DNA of 64,000 nt from Rhynochetos jubatus (lineage: Eukaryota > Chordata > Aves > Eurypygiformes > Rhynochetidae), in assembly GCA_027574665.1 (NCBI GenBank), contig CM050673.1, positions 9,533,420 through 9,597,419 on the forward strand, written 5' to 3'. Below the pieces are notes generated by a model that saw only the letters and a program-made list of their open reading frames with translations, did not search any database and was not told where the DNA came from. The translations under genes and the position numbers were made by a program. This document shows, in pieces, positions 48,201 to 60,852 of this stretch; position 1 is the first letter of the stretch, and every line of letters starts with the position of its first letter.

Positions 48201-50454
48201 CGCAGCCAAAATGCAGCCCACATCCGGGAGAATATCAAGAGCAGGGGGTGGAGCAAGCCAGGCCTCAAACCACGAGAAGCTCCAGCCCAAAAGGCAGCCA
48301 AAATGCAGCCCACCTCCGGGAGAATCTCAAGAGCAGGGGATGGAGCAAGGCAGGCCTCAAACCTCGAGAAGCTGCAGCCCAAAATGAAGCCAAAATGCAG
48401 CCCACATCTGGGAGAATCTCAAGAGCAGGGGGTGGAGCAAGCCAGGCCTCAAACCACGAGAAGCTCCAGCCCAAAAGGCAGCCAAAATGCAGCCCACATC
48501 CGGGAGAATCTCAAGAGCAGGGGGTGGAGCAAGCCAGGCCTCAAACCACGGGAAGCTCCAGCCCAAGAATCAGCCAAAATGCAGCCAACATCCAGGAGAA
48601 TCTCAAGAGCAGGGGGTGGAGCAAGCCAGGCCACAAACCTCGAGAAGCTCCAGCCCAAAAGGCAGCCAAAATGCAGGCCACATCCGGGAGAATCTCAAGA
48701 GCAGGGGGTGGAGCAAGCCAGGCCCCAAACCTCGATAAGCTGCAGCCCAAAATGAAGCCAAAATGCAGCCCACATCCGGGAGAATCTCAAGAGCAGGGGG
48801 TGGAGCAAGCCAGGCCTCAAACCACGAGAAGCTCCAGACCAAAATGCAGCCAAAATGCAGCCCACATCTGGGAGAATCTCAAGAGCAGGGGGTGGAGCAA
48901 GCCAGGCTCCAAACCTCGAGAAGCTGCAGCCCAAAATGAAGCCAAAATGCAGCCTACATCCGGGATAATCTCAAGAGCAGGGGGTGGAGCAAGCCAGGCC
49001 TCAAACCACGAGATGCTCCAGCACAAAAAGCAGCCAAAATGCAGCCCACCTCCGGGAGAATCTCAAGAGCAGGGGGTGGAGCAAGCCAGGCCTCAAACCA
49101 CGAGAAGCTCCAGACCAAAAGGCAGCCAAAATGCAGCCCACATCCGGGAGAATCTCAAGAGCAGGGGGTGGAGCAAGCCAGGCCACAAACCTCGAGAAGC
49201 TCCAGCCCAAAAGGCAGCCAAAATGCAGGCCACATCCGGGAGAATCTCAAGAGCAGGGTGTGGAGCAAGCCAGGCCCCAAACCTCGAGAAGCTGCAGCCC
49301 AAGAATCAGCCAAAATGCAGCCCACATCCGGGAGAATCTCAAGAGCAGGGGGTGGAGCAAGCCAGGCCTCAAACCACGAGAAGCTCCAGCCCAAAATGCA
49401 GCCAAAATGCAGCCCACATCCGGGAGAATCTCAAGAGCAGGGGGTGGAGCAAGCCAGGCCCCAAACCTCGAGAAGCTGCAGCCTAAAAATGAAGCCAAAA
49501 TGCAGCCCACATACGGGAGAATCTCAAGAGCAGGGGGTGGAGCAAGCTAGGCCTCAAACCACGAGATGCTCCAGACCAAAAAGCAGCCAAAATGCAGCCC
49601 ACCTCCGGGAGAATCTCAAGAGCAGGGGGTGGAGCAAGCCAGGCCTCAAACCACGAGAAGCTCCAGCCCAAAAGGCAGCCAAAATGCAGCCCACATCCGG
49701 GAGAATCTCAAGAGTAGAGGGTGGAGCAAGCCAAGCCACAAACCTCGAGAAGCTCCAACCCAAAATGGAGCCAAAATGCAGCCCACATCTGGGAGAATCT
49801 CAAGAGCAGGGGGTGGAGCAAGCCAGGCCTCAAACCACAAGAAGCTCCAGCCCCAAAGGCAGCCAAGATGCAGCCCACTTCGGGGAGAATATCAAGAGCA
49901 GGGTGTGGAGCAAGCCAGGCCTCAAACCACGAGAAGCTCCAGCCCCAAAGGCAGCCAAATTCCAGCCCACATCCGGGAGAATCTCAAGAGCAGGGGGTGG
50001 AGCAAGCCAGGCCTCAAACCACGAGAAGCTCCAGCCCAAAAGGCAGCCAAAATGCAGCCCACCTCCGGCAGAATCTCAAGAGCAGGGGGTGGAGAAAGCC
50101 AGGCCTCAAACCATGAGAAGCTCCAGCCCAAAATGTAGCCAAAATGCAGCCCACATCCAGGAGAATATCAAGAGCAGGGGGTGGAGCAAGCCAGGCCTCA
50201 AACCACGAGAAGCTCCAGCCCAAAATGCAGCCAAAATGCAGCCCACATTTGGGAGAATATCAAGAGCAGGGGGTGGAGCAAGCCAGGCCTCAAACCTCGA
50301 GAAGCTCCAGCCCAAAAGGCAGCCAAAATGCAGTCCACCTCCAGGAGAATCTCAAAAGCAGGGGGTGGAGCAAGCCAGGCCTCAAACCACGAGAAGCTCC
50401 AGCCCAAAAGGCAGGCAAAATCCAGCCCACCTCCGGGAGAATCTCAAGAGCAGG

Positions 50455-51010
50455 GGGTGGAGCAAGCCAGGCTTCAAACCACAAGAAGCTCCAGCCCAAA
50501 AGGCAGCCAAAATGCAGCCCACATCCGGGAGAATCTCAAGAGCAGGAGGTGGAGCAAGCCAGGCCTCAAACCACGAGAAGCTCCAGCCCAAAAGGCAGCC
50601 AAAATGCAGCCCACATCCGGGAGAATCTCAAGAGCAGGGGGTGGAGCAAGCCAGGCCTCAAACCACGAGAAGCTCCAGCCCAAAAGGCAGCCAAAATGCA
50701 GCCCACATCCGGGAGAATCTCAAGAGCAGGGGGTGGAGCAAGCCAGGCTTCAAACCACAAGAAGCTCCAGCCCAAAAGGCAGCCAAAATGCAGCCCACAT
50801 CCGGGAGAATCTCAAGAGCAGGAGGTGGAGCAAGCCAGGCCTCAAACCACGAGAAGCTCCAGCCCAAAAGGCAGCCAAAATGCAGCCCACATCCGGGAGA
50901 ATCTCAAGAGCAGGGGGTGGAGCAAGCCAGGCCTCAAACCACGAGAAGCTCCAGCCCAAAAGGCAGCCAAAATGCAGCCCACCTCCGGGAGAATCTCAAG
51001 AGCAGGGGGT
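50455..51010 (+). repeat. Higher-order repeat: 3 monomers, 276-bp period
   Basis: A trimer marked by GGCTTCAAACCACAAG near 50470/50746 and AGGAGGTGGAGC near 50544/50820 is present twice at an offset of exactly 276 bp (3 x 92). A related trimer with both markers occurs again near 51572-51650. Because 276 is a multiple of 3, duplication of this unit keeps every reading frame. Confidence 0.83.
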
Positions 51011-53179
51011 GGAGCAAGCCAGGCCTCAAACCACGAGAAGCTCCAGCCCAAAAGGCAGTCAAAATGCAGCCCACATCCGGGAGCATCTCAAGAGCAGGGG
51101 GTGGAGCAAGCCAGGCCTCAAACCACGAGAAGCTCCAGCCCAAAAGGCAGCCAAAATGCAGCCCACATCCGGGAGAATCTCAAGAGCAGGAGGTTGAGCA
51201 AGCCAGGCCTCAAACCACGAGAAGCTCCAGCCCAAGAATCAGCTAAAATCAGCCGACATCCGGGAGAATCTCAAGAGCAGGGGGTGGAGCAAGCCAGGCC
51301 TCAAACCACAAGAAGCTCCAGCCCAAAAGGCAGCCAAAATCCAGCCCACATCTGGGAGAATCTCAAGAGCAGGGGGTGGAGCAAGCCAGGCCTCAAACCA
51401 CGAGAAGCTCCAGCCCCAAAGGCAGCCAAAATGCAGCCCACATCCCGGAGAATATCAAGAGCAGGGGTTGGAGCAAGCCAGGCCTCAAACCACGAGAAGC
51501 TCCAGGCCAAATGCAGCCAAAATCCAGCCCACCTCCGGGAGAATCTCAAGAGCAGGGGGTGGAGCAAGCCAGGCTTCAAACCACAAGAAGCTCCAGCCCA
51601 AAAGGCAGCCAAAATGCAGCCCACATCCGGGAGAATCTCAAGAGCAGGAGGTGGAGCAAGCCAGGCCTCAAACCACGAGAAGCTCCAGCCCAAAAGGCAG
51701 CCAAAATGCAGCCCACATCCGGGAGAATCTCAAGAGCAGGGGGTGGAGCAAGCCAGGCCTCAAACCACGAGAAGCTCCAGCCCAAAAGGCAGCCAAAATG
51801 CAGCCCACATCCGGGAGAATCTCAAGAGCAGGGGGTGGAGCAAGCCAGGCCTCAAACCACGAGAAGCTCCAGCCCAAAAGGCAGTCAAAATGCAGCCCAC
51901 ATCCGGGAGAATCTCAAGAGCAGGGGGTGGAGCAAGCCAGGCCTCAAACCACGAGAAGCTCCAGCCCAAAAGCAGCCAAAATGCAGCCCACTTCGGGGAG
52001 AATCTCAAGAGCAGGGGGTGGAGCAAGCCAGGTCTCAAACCACGAGAAGCTCCAGCCCAAAACGCAGCCAAAATGCAGCCCACATCTGGGAGAATATCAA
52101 GAGCAGGGGGTGGAGCAAGCCAGGCCTCAAACCACGAGAAGCTCCAGCCCAAAAGGCAGCCAAAATGCAGCCCACCTCCGGGAGAATCTCAAGAGCAGGG
52201 GATGGAGCAAGCCAGGCCCCAAACCTCGAGAAGCTGCAGCCCAAAATGAAGCCAAAATGCAGCCCACATCTGGGAGAATCTCAAGAGCAGGGGGTGGAGC
52301 AAGCCAGGCCTCAAACCACGAGAAGCTCCAGCCCAAAAGGCAGCCAAAATGCAGCCCACATCCGGGAGAATCTCAAGAGCAGGGGGTGGAGCAAGCCAGG
52401 CCTCAAACCACGGGAAGCTCCAGCCCAAGAATCAGCCAAAATGCAGCCAACATCCAGGAGAATCTCAAGAGCAGGGGGTGGAGCAAGCCAGGCCCCAAAC
52501 CTCGATAAGCTGCAGCCCAAAATGAAGACAAAATGCAGCCCACATCCGGGAGAATCTCAAGAGCAGGGGGTGGAGCAAGCCAGGCCTCAAACCACGAGAA
52601 GCTCCAGCCCAAAAGGCAGCCAAAATGCAGCCCACATCCGGGAGAATCTCAAGAGCAGGGGGTGGAGCAAGCCAGGCCCCAAACCTCGAGAAGCTGCAGC
52701 CTAAAAATGAAGCCAAAATGCAGCCCACATACGGGAGAATCTCAAGAGCAGGGGGTGGAGCAAGCTAGGCCTCAAACCACGAGATGCTCCAGCCCAAAAA
52801 GCAGCCAAAATGCAGCCCACCTCCGGGAGAATCTCAAGAGCAGGGGGTGGAGCAAGCCAGGCCTCAAACCACGAGAAGCTCCAGCCCAAAAGGCAGCCAA
52901 AATCCAGCCCACCTCCGGGAGAATCTCAAGAGCAGGGGGTGGAGCAAGCCAGGCCCCAAACCACGAGAAGCTCCAGCCCAAGAATCAGCCAAAATGCAGC
53001 CCACATCCTGGAGAATCTCAAGAGCAGGGGGTGGAGCAAGCCAGGCCCCAAACCTCGAGAAGATCCAGCCCAAAATGAAGCGAAAATGCAGCCCACATCC
53101 GGGAGAATCTCAAGAGCAGGGGGTGGAGCAAGCCAGGCCTCAAACCACGAGAAGCTCCAGCCCAAAAGGCAGCCAAAAT

Positions 53180-53910
53180 GCAGCCCACTTCGGGGAGAAT
53201 ATCAAGAGCAGGGGGTGGAGCAAGCCAGGCCTCAAACCACGAGAAGCTCCAGCCCAAAAAGCAGCCAAAATGCAGCCCACCTCCGGGAGAATCTCAAGAG
53301 CAGGGGGTGGAGCAAGCCAGGCCTCAAACTACAAGAAGCTCCAGCCCAAAAGGCAGCCAAAATGCAGCCCACTTCGGGGAGAATATCAAGAGCAGGGGGT
53401 GGAGCAAGCCAGGCCTCAAACCACGAGAAGCTCCAGCCCAAAAAGCAGCCAAAATGCAGCCCACATCCGGGAGAATCTCAAGAGCAGGGGGTGGAGCAAG
53501 CCAGGCCCCAAACCTCGATAAGCTGCAGCCCAAAATGAAGCCAAAATGCAGCCCACATCCGGGAGAATCTCAAGAGCAGGGGGTGGAGCAAGCCAGGCCT
53601 CAAACCTCGAGAAGCTCCAGCCCAAAAAGCAGCCAAAATGCAGCCCACCTCCGGGAGAATCTCAAGAGCAGGGGGTGGAGCAAGCCAGGCCTCAAACTAC
53701 AAGAAGCTCCAGCCCAAAAGGCAGCCAAAATGCAGCCCACTTCGGGGAGAATATCAAGAGCAGGGGGTGGAGCAAGCCAGGCCTCAAACCACGAGAAGCT
53801 CCAGCCCAAAAAGCAGCCAAAATGCAGCCCACATCCGGGAGAATCTCAAGAGCAGGGGGTGGAGCAAGCCAGGCCCCAAACCTCGATAAGCTGCAGCCCA
53901 AAATGAAGCC
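53180..53910 (+). repeat. Higher-order repeat: 4 monomers, 368-bp period
   Basis: A tetramer is repeated at an offset of 368 bp. Both copies contain a CAAACTACAAGAAGC monomer near 53326/53694, CACTTCGGGGAGAATATC near 53369/53737 and CCTCGATAAGCTGCAGCCC near 53513/53881. The first copy is preceded by another CACTTCGGGGAG monomer near 53185. Confidence 0.83.
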
Positions 53911-54500
53911 AAAATGCAGCCCACATCCGGGAGAATCTCAAGAGCAGGGGGTGGAGCAAGCCAGGCCTCAAACCACGAGAAGCTCCAGCCCAAAATGCAG
54001 CCAAAATGCAGCCCACATCTGGGAGAATCTCAAGAGCAGGGGGTGGAGCAAGCCAGGCTCCAAACCTCGAGAAGCTGCAGCCCAAAATGAAGCCAAAATG
54101 CAGCCTACATCCGGGAGAATCTCAAGAGCAGGGGGTGGAGCAAGCCAGGCCTCAAACCACGAGATGCTCCAGCCCAAAAAGCAGCCAAAATGCAGGCCAC
54201 ATCCGGGAGAATATCAAGAGCAGGGGGTGGAGCAAGCCAGGCCCCAAACCTCGAGAAGCTGCAGCCCAAGAATCAGCCAAAATGCAGCCCACATCCGGGA
54301 GAATCTCAAGAGCAGGGGGTGGAGCAAGCCAGGCCTCAAACCACGAGAAGCTCCAGCCCAAAAGGCAGCCAAAATGCAGCCCACATCCGGGAGAATCTCA
54401 AGAGCAGGGGGTGGAGCAAGCCAGGCCCCAAACCTCGAGAAGCTGCAACCTAAAAATGAAGCCAAAATGCAGCCCACATTCGGGAGAATCTCAAGAGCAG

Positions 54501-55559
54501 GGGGTGGAGCAAGCTAGGCCTCAAACCACGAGATGCTCCAACCCAAAAAGCAGCCAAAATGCAGCCCACCTCCGGGAGAATCTCAAGAGCAGGGGGTGGA
54601 GCAAGCCAGGCCTCAAACCACGAGAAGCTCCAGCCCAAAAGGCAGCCAAAATGCAGCCCACATCCGGGAGAATCTCCAGAGTAGAGGGTGGAGCAAGCCA
54701 AGCCACAAACCTCGAGAAGCTCCAACCCAAAAGGCAGCCAAAATGCAGCCCACATCTGGGAGAATCTCAAGAGCAGGGGGTGGAGCAAGCCAGGCCTCAA
54801 ACCACAAGAAGCTCCAGCCCCAAAGGCAGCCAAGATGCAGCCCACATCCGGGAGAATATCAAGAGCAGGGGGTGGAGCAAGGCAGGCCTCAAACCACGAG
54901 AAGCTCCAGCCCAAAAGGCAGCCAAAATGCAGCCCACCTCTGGGAGAATCTCAAGAGCAGGGGGTGGAGCAAGGCAGGCCTCAAACCACGAGAAGCTCCT
55001 GCCCAAAAGGCAGCCAAACTGCAGCCCACATCCGGGAGAATCTCAAGAGCAGGGGGTGGAGCAAGCCAGGCCTCAAACCACGGGAAGCTCCAGCCCAAAA
55101 GGCAGCCAAAATGCAGCCCACATCCGGGAGAATCTCAAGAGCAGGGGTTGGAGCAAGCCAGGCCTCAAACCACGGGAAGCTCCAGCCCAAGAATCAGCCA
55201 AAATGCAGCCCACATCCGGGAGAATCTCAAGAGCAGGGGGTGGAGCAAGCCAGGCCTCAAACCACGAGAAGCTCCATCCCAAAAGGAAGCCAAAATCCAG
55301 CCCACCTCTGGGAGAATCTCAAGAGCAGGGGGTGGAGCAAGCCAAGCCTCAAACCACGAGAAGCTCCAGCCCAACAGGCAGCCAAAATGCAGCCCACATC
55401 CGGGAGAATCTCAAGAGCAGGGGGTGGAGCAAGCCAGGCCTCAAACCACGAGAAGCTCCAGCCCAAAATGCAGCCAAAATGCAGCCCACCTCCGGGAGAA
55501 TATCAAGAGCAGAGGGTGGAGCAAGCCAGGCCTCAAACTACAAGAAGCTCCAGCCCAAA
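54501..55559 (+). repeat. Mixed-monomer segment before the diverged zone
   Basis: About eleven monomers. CTCCAGAGTAGAGGGTGG near 54674 and GCCAAGCCACAAACC near 54698 match copies near 49710-49740. CTCCTGCCC appears near 54996 and GCAAGGCAGG near 54879 and 54971. Nothing gene-like is visible. Confidence 0.78.
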
Positions 55560-56690
55560 AGGCAGCCAAATTCCAGCCCTATATCTGCGAGAATATCAAG
55601 AATAGGGGCTGGAGCAAGGCAGGCCTCAAACCATGAGAAGCTCCAGCCCAAAAGGCAGCCAAAATCCAGGCCACATCCAGGACAATATCAAGAGCAGGGG
55701 GTGGAGCAAGCCAGGCCTCAAACCACGAGAAGCTCCTGCCCAAAAGGCAGTCAAATTCCAGTCCAACTCCCAGAGAATATCAACAGCAGGGGGTGGAGCA
55801 AGCCAGGCCTCAAACCACTAGAAGCTCCAGCCCAACAGGCAGCCAAAATGCAGCCCACAGGCGGGAGAATCTCAAGAGCAGGGCATGGAGCAAGCCAGGC
55901 CTCAAACCACGAGAAGCTCCAGCCCAAAAGGCAGCCATAGTCCAGCCCACATAAAAGATAATATCAAGAGCAGGGTTTGGAGCAGGCCAGGACTCAAACC
56001 ACGAGAAGCTCCAGCCCAAAATGCAGCCAAAATACAGCCCACATAGAGGAGAATCTCAAGAGCAAGGGGTGGAGCAAGCCAGGCCTCAAAAAACGGAAAT
56101 TTCCAGCCCAAAGGCAACCAAAATGCAGGCCACATGCGGGAGAATATCAAGGGCAGCGCCTGGAGCAAGCCAGGCCTCAAACCCCGAGAAGCTCCTAGCC
56201 AAAAGGCAGCCAAAATCCAACCAACCTCCGGGAGAATATCAAGAGCAGGGGGTGGAGCAAGCCAGGCCTCAAACCACGAGAAGCTCCAGCCCACAAGGCA
56301 GCCAAAATCCAGCCCACATCCGGGAGAATCTCAAGAGCAGGGTTTGGAGCAAGGCAGGCCCCAAACCACGAGAAGCTCCAGCCCACAATTCAGCCAAAAT
56401 GCAGCCCACATCCAGGAGAATATCAAGAGCAGGGGTGGATAAAGCCAGGCCTCAAACCACGAGAAGCTCCAGCCCACAAGGCAGCCAAAATCCAGCCCAC
56501 ATCCGGGAGAATCTCAAGAGCAGGGGGTGGAGCAAGCCAGGCCTGAAACCACGAGAAGCTCCAGCCCACAAGTCAGCCAAAATCCAGCCCACATCTGGGA
56601 GAATCTCAAGAGCAAGGGATGGAGCAAGCCAGGTCTCAAAAAACGGAAATTTCCTGCCCGAAAGGCAACCAAAATGCAGGCCACATGCGG
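55560..56690 (+). repeat. Most diverged monomers of the array
   Basis: About twelve monomers still in 92-bp register but with many more substitutions than elsewhere. Examples are CCCTATATCTGCGAG near 55576, GAATAGGGGCTGG near 55600, CAACTCCCAGAG near 55764, CATAAAAGATAATATC near 55950, GGGTTTGGAGCAGGCC near 55973, and AAAAAACGGAAATTTCC near 56088 and 56636. GGGCAGCGCCTGG lies near 56149. One monomer near 56430 has lost a base (GCAGGGGTGGATAAAGCC). Stops such as TAA, TAG and TGA are more frequent. It may be an old, less homogenised part of the array. Confidence 0.85.
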
Positions 56691-59600
56691 GAGAATCTCA
56701 AGAGCAGGGGGTGGAGCAAGCCAGGCCCCAAACCACGAGAAGCTCCAGCCCAAAAGGCAGCCAAAATCCAGCCCACATCCGGGAGAATCTCAAGAGCAGG
56801 GGGTGGAGCAAGCCAGGCCCCAAACCACGAGAAGCTCCAGCCCAAAAGGCAGCCAAAATCCAGCCCACATCTGGGAGAATCTCAAGAGCAGGGGGTGGAG
56901 CAAGCCAGGCCCCAAACCACGAGAAGCTCCAGCCCAAAAGGCAGCAAAAATGCAGGCCACCTCCGGGAGAATCTCAAGAGCAGGGGGTGGAGCAAGCCAG
57001 GCCTCAAACCACGAGAAGTTCCAGCCCAAAAGGCAGCCAAAATACAGCCCACATCCGGGAGAATCTCAAGAGCAGGTGGTGGAGCAAGCCAGGCTTCAAA
57101 CCACAAGAAGCTCCAGCCCAAACGGCAGGAAAAATGCAGACCACCTCCGGGAGAATCTCAAGAGCAGGGGGTGGAGCAAGCCAGGCCTCAAACCACGAGA
57201 AGCTCCAGCCCAAAAGGAAGCCAAATTCCAGCCCACATCCGGGAGAATCTCAAGAGCAGGGGATGGAGCAAGCCAGGCCCCAAACCACGAGAAGCTCCAG
57301 CCCAAAAGGCAGCCAAAATCCAGCCCACATCCGGGAGAATCTCAAGAGCAGGGGGTGGAGCAAGCCAGGCCCCAAACCACGAGAAGCTCCAGCCCAAAAG
57401 GCAGCCAAAATCCAGCCCACATCTGGGAGAATCTCAAGAGCAGGGGGTGGAGCAAGCCAGGCCCCAAACCACGAGAATCTCCAGCCCAAAAAGCAGCCAA
57501 AATGCAGCCCACCTCCGGGAGAATCTCAAGAGCAGGGGGTGGAGCAAGCCAGGCCTCAAACCACGAGAAGCTCCAGCCCAAAAGGCAGCCAAAATACAGC
57601 CCACATCCGGGAGAATCTCAAGAGCAGGTGGTGGAGCAAGCCAGGCTTCAAACCACAAGAAGCTCCAGCCCAAAATGCAGCCAAAATGCAGCCCACCTCC
57701 GGGAGAATCTCAAGAGCAGGGGGTGGAGCAAGCCAGGCCTCAAACCACGAGAAGTTCCAGCCCAAAAGGCAGCCAAAATACAGCCCACATCCGGGAGAAT
57801 CTCAAGAGCAGGTGGTGGAGCAAGCCAGGCTTCAAACCACAAGAAGCTCCAGCCCAAACGGCAGGAAAAATGCAGACCACCTCCCGGAGAATCTCAAGAG
57901 CAGGGGGTGGAGCAAGCCAGGCCTCAAACCGCGAAAGCTCCAGCCCAAAATGCAGCCAAAATCCAGCCCAAATCCGGGAGAATCTCAAGAGCAGGGGGTG
58001 GAGCAAGCCAGGCCTCAAACCACGAGAAGTTCCAGCCCAAAAGGCAGCCAAAATACAGCCCACATCCGGGAGAATCTCAAGAGCAGGTGGTGGAGCAAGC
58101 CAGGCTTCAAACCACGAGAAGCTCCAGCCCAAAATGCAGCCAAAATACAGACCACATCCGGGAGAATATCAAGAGCAGGGGGTGGAGCAAGCCAGGCTTC
58201 AAACCACGAGAAGCTCCAGCCCAAAAGGCAGCCAAAATGCAGCCCACATCCGGGAGAATCTCAAGAGCAGGTGGTGGAGCAAGCCAGGCTTCAAACCACG
58301 AGAAGCTCCAGCCCAAAATGCAGCCAAAAATACAGACCACATCCGGGAGAATATCAAGAGCAGGGGGTGGAGCAAGCCAGGCCTCAAACCACGAGAAGCT
58401 AAAGCCCAAAAGGCAGCCAAACTCCAGCCCAACTCCCGGAGAATATCAAGAGCAGGGGGTGGAGTAAGCCAGGCCTCAAACCACGAGAAGCTCCAGCCCA
58501 AAAGTCAGCCAAAATGCAGCCCACATCCGGGAGAATCTCAAGAGCAGGGGGTGGAGCAAGCCAGGCCTCAAACCACGAGAAGCTCCAGCCCAAAAGGGAG
58601 CCAAAATACAGCCCACATCCGGAAGAGTATCAAGAGTAGGGGATGGAGCAACCCAGGCCTCAAACCACGAGAAGCTCCTGCCCGAAATGAAGCCAAATTC
58701 CAGCCCAAATCCGGGAGAATCTCAAGAGCAGGGGGTGGAGCACGCCAGGCTTCAAACCACAAGAAACTCCAGCCCAAAAGGCAGCAAAAATGCAGACCAC
58801 ATCCGGGAGAATATCAAGAGCAGGGGGTGGAGCAAGCCAGGCTTCAAACCACGAGAAGCTCCAGCCCAAAAGGCAGCCAAAATGCAGCCCACATCCGGGA
58901 GAATCTCAAGAGCAGGGGGTGGAGCAAGCCAGGCTTCAAACCACAAGAAGCTAAAGCCCAAAAAGCAGCAAAAATGCAGCCCACATCCGGGAGAATATCA
59001 AGAGCAGGGGGTGGAGCAAGCCAGGCCTCCAACCATGAGAAGCTCCAGCCCAAAAGGCAGCCAAAATGCAGCCCACATCCGGGAGAATATCAAGAGCAGG
59101 GGGTGGAGCAAGCCAGGCCTCAAACCACGAGAAGCTCCAGCCCAAAATGCAGCCAAAATCCAGCCCTATATCCGGGAGAATCTCAAGAGCAGGGGCTGGA
59201 GCAAGCCAGGCCTCAAACCACGAGAAGCTCCAGCCCAAAAGGCAGCAAAAATGCAGCCCACATCCGGGAGAATCTCAAGAGCAGGGGATGGAGCAAGCCA
59301 GGCCTCAAACCACGAGAAGCTCCAGCCCAAAATGCAGCCAAAATACAGACCACATCTGGGAGAATCTCAAGAGCAGGGGGTGGAGCAAGCCAGGCCTCAA
59401 ACCACGAGAAGCTCCAGCCCAAAATGCAGCCAAAATACAGACCACATCCGGGAGAATATCAAGAGCAGGGCGTGGAGCAAGCCAGGCCTGAAACCACGAA
59501 AAGCTAAAGCCCAAAAGGCAGCCAAACTCCAGCCCAACTCCCGGAGAATCTCAAGAGCAGGGGGTGGAGCAAGCCAGGCCTCAAACCACGAGAAGCTCCA

Positions 59601-60852
59601 GCCCAAAATGCAGCAAAAATGCAGCCCACATCCGGGAGAATCTCAAGAGCAGGGGGTGGAGCAAGCCAGGCCTCAAACCACGAGAAGCTCCAGCCCAAAA
59701 GGCAGCCAAATTCCAGCCCACATCCGGGAGAATATCAAGAGCAGGGGGTGGAGCAAGCCAGGCCTCAAACCACAAGAAGCTCCAGCCCAAAAGGCAGCAA
59801 AAATGCAGACCACATCCGGGAGAATATCAAGAGTAGGGGCTGGAGCAAGCCAGGCCTGAAACCATGAGAAACTCCAGCCCAAAATGCAGCCAAAATGCAG
59901 CCCACATCTGGGAGAATCTCAAGAGCAGGGGGTGGAGCAAGCCAGGCCTCAAACCACGAGAAGCTCCAGCCCAAAATGCAGCAAAAATGCAGCCCACATC
60001 CGGGAGAATCTCAAGGGCAGGGGGTGGAGAAAGCCAGGCCTCAAACCACGAGAAGCTCCAGCCCAAAATGCAGCCAAAATACAGACCACATCCGGGAGAA
60101 TCTCAAGAGCAGGGGGTGGAGCAAGCCAGGCCTCAAACCACGAGAAGCTCCAGCCCAAAAGGCAGCCAAAATCCAGCCCACCTCCGGGAGAATCTCAAGA
60201 GCAGGGGGTGGAGCAAGCCAGGCCTCAAACCACGAGAAGTTCCAGCCCAAAAGGCAGCCAAAATACAGCCCACATCCGGGAGAATCTCAAGAGCAGGTGG
60301 TGGAGCAAGCCAGGCTTCAAACCACGAGAAGCTCCAGCCCAAAATGCAGCCAAAATGCAGCCCACATCCGGGAGAATCTCAAGAGCAGGGGATGGAGCAA
60401 GCCAGGCCCCAAACCACGAGAAGCTCCAGCCCAAAAGGCAGCCAAAATCCAGCCCACATCTGGGAGAATCTCAAGAGCAGGGGGTGGAGCAAGCCAGGCC
60501 CCAAACCACGAGAAGCTCCAGCCCAAAAGGCAGCCAAAATCCAGCCCACATCTGGGAGAATCTCAAGAGCAGGGGGTGGAGCAAGCCAGGCCCCAAACCA
60601 CGAGAAGCTCCAGCCCAAAAGGCAGCCAAAATGCAGCCCACCTCCGGGAGAATCTCAAGAGCAGGGGGTGGAGCAAGCCAGGCCTCAAACCACGAGAAGT
60701 TCCAGCCCAAAAGGCAGCCAAAATACAGCCCACATCCGGGAGAATCTCAAGAGCAGGTGGTGGAGCAAGCCAGGCTTCAAACCACAAGAAGCTCCAGCGC
60801 AAACCGCAGGAAATATGCAGACCACCTCCGGGAGAATCTCAAGAGCAGGGGT
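56691..60852 (+). repeat. Right-hand monomer subfamilies
   Basis: About 45 monomers dominated by forms rare to the left: GGCCCCAAACCACGAG, GGCTTCAAACCACAAG, GAAGTTCCAGCCC, AAATACAGCCC, AAATACAGACC, and ACGGCAGGAAAAATGC followed by AGACCACCTCC. CCCTATATCCGGGAG lies near 59164. Shared runs link about 57100-58130 with 60965-61995 at an offset of 3865 bp. Single-base changes in length include CCGCGAAAGC near 57929 and CCAAAAATACAG near 58324. GAAGCTAAAGCCC monomers occur near 58396, 58949 and 59502. Confidence 0.83.

Larger units (their letters stand above)
48201..54500 (+). repeat. Array segment rich in an XhoI/PstI monomer subfamily
   Basis: Many monomers here read CCTCGAGAAGCTGCAGCCC in place of CCACGAGAAGCTCCAGCCC, giving XhoI (CTCGAG) and PstI (CTGCAG) sites, and are usually preceded by GGCCCCAAA or GGCTCCAAA and followed by AAATGAAGCC. 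Copies lie near 48360, 48912, 49280, 49466, 52224, 52682, 54065, 54250 and 54432. CTCGATAAGC versions occur near 48730, 52500, 53514 and 53882. CACGAGATGC copies are interspersed. The segment 48080-48600 aligns with 51942-52462 at an offset of 3862 bp. Confidence 0.85.

Noticed and set aside
55560..56690. Transposon insertion in the diverged zone
   Set aside because: The 92-bp register is maintained through the zone, with no extra length, terminal inverted repeats, poly-A tail or target-site duplication. The differences are substitutions in ordinary monomers.
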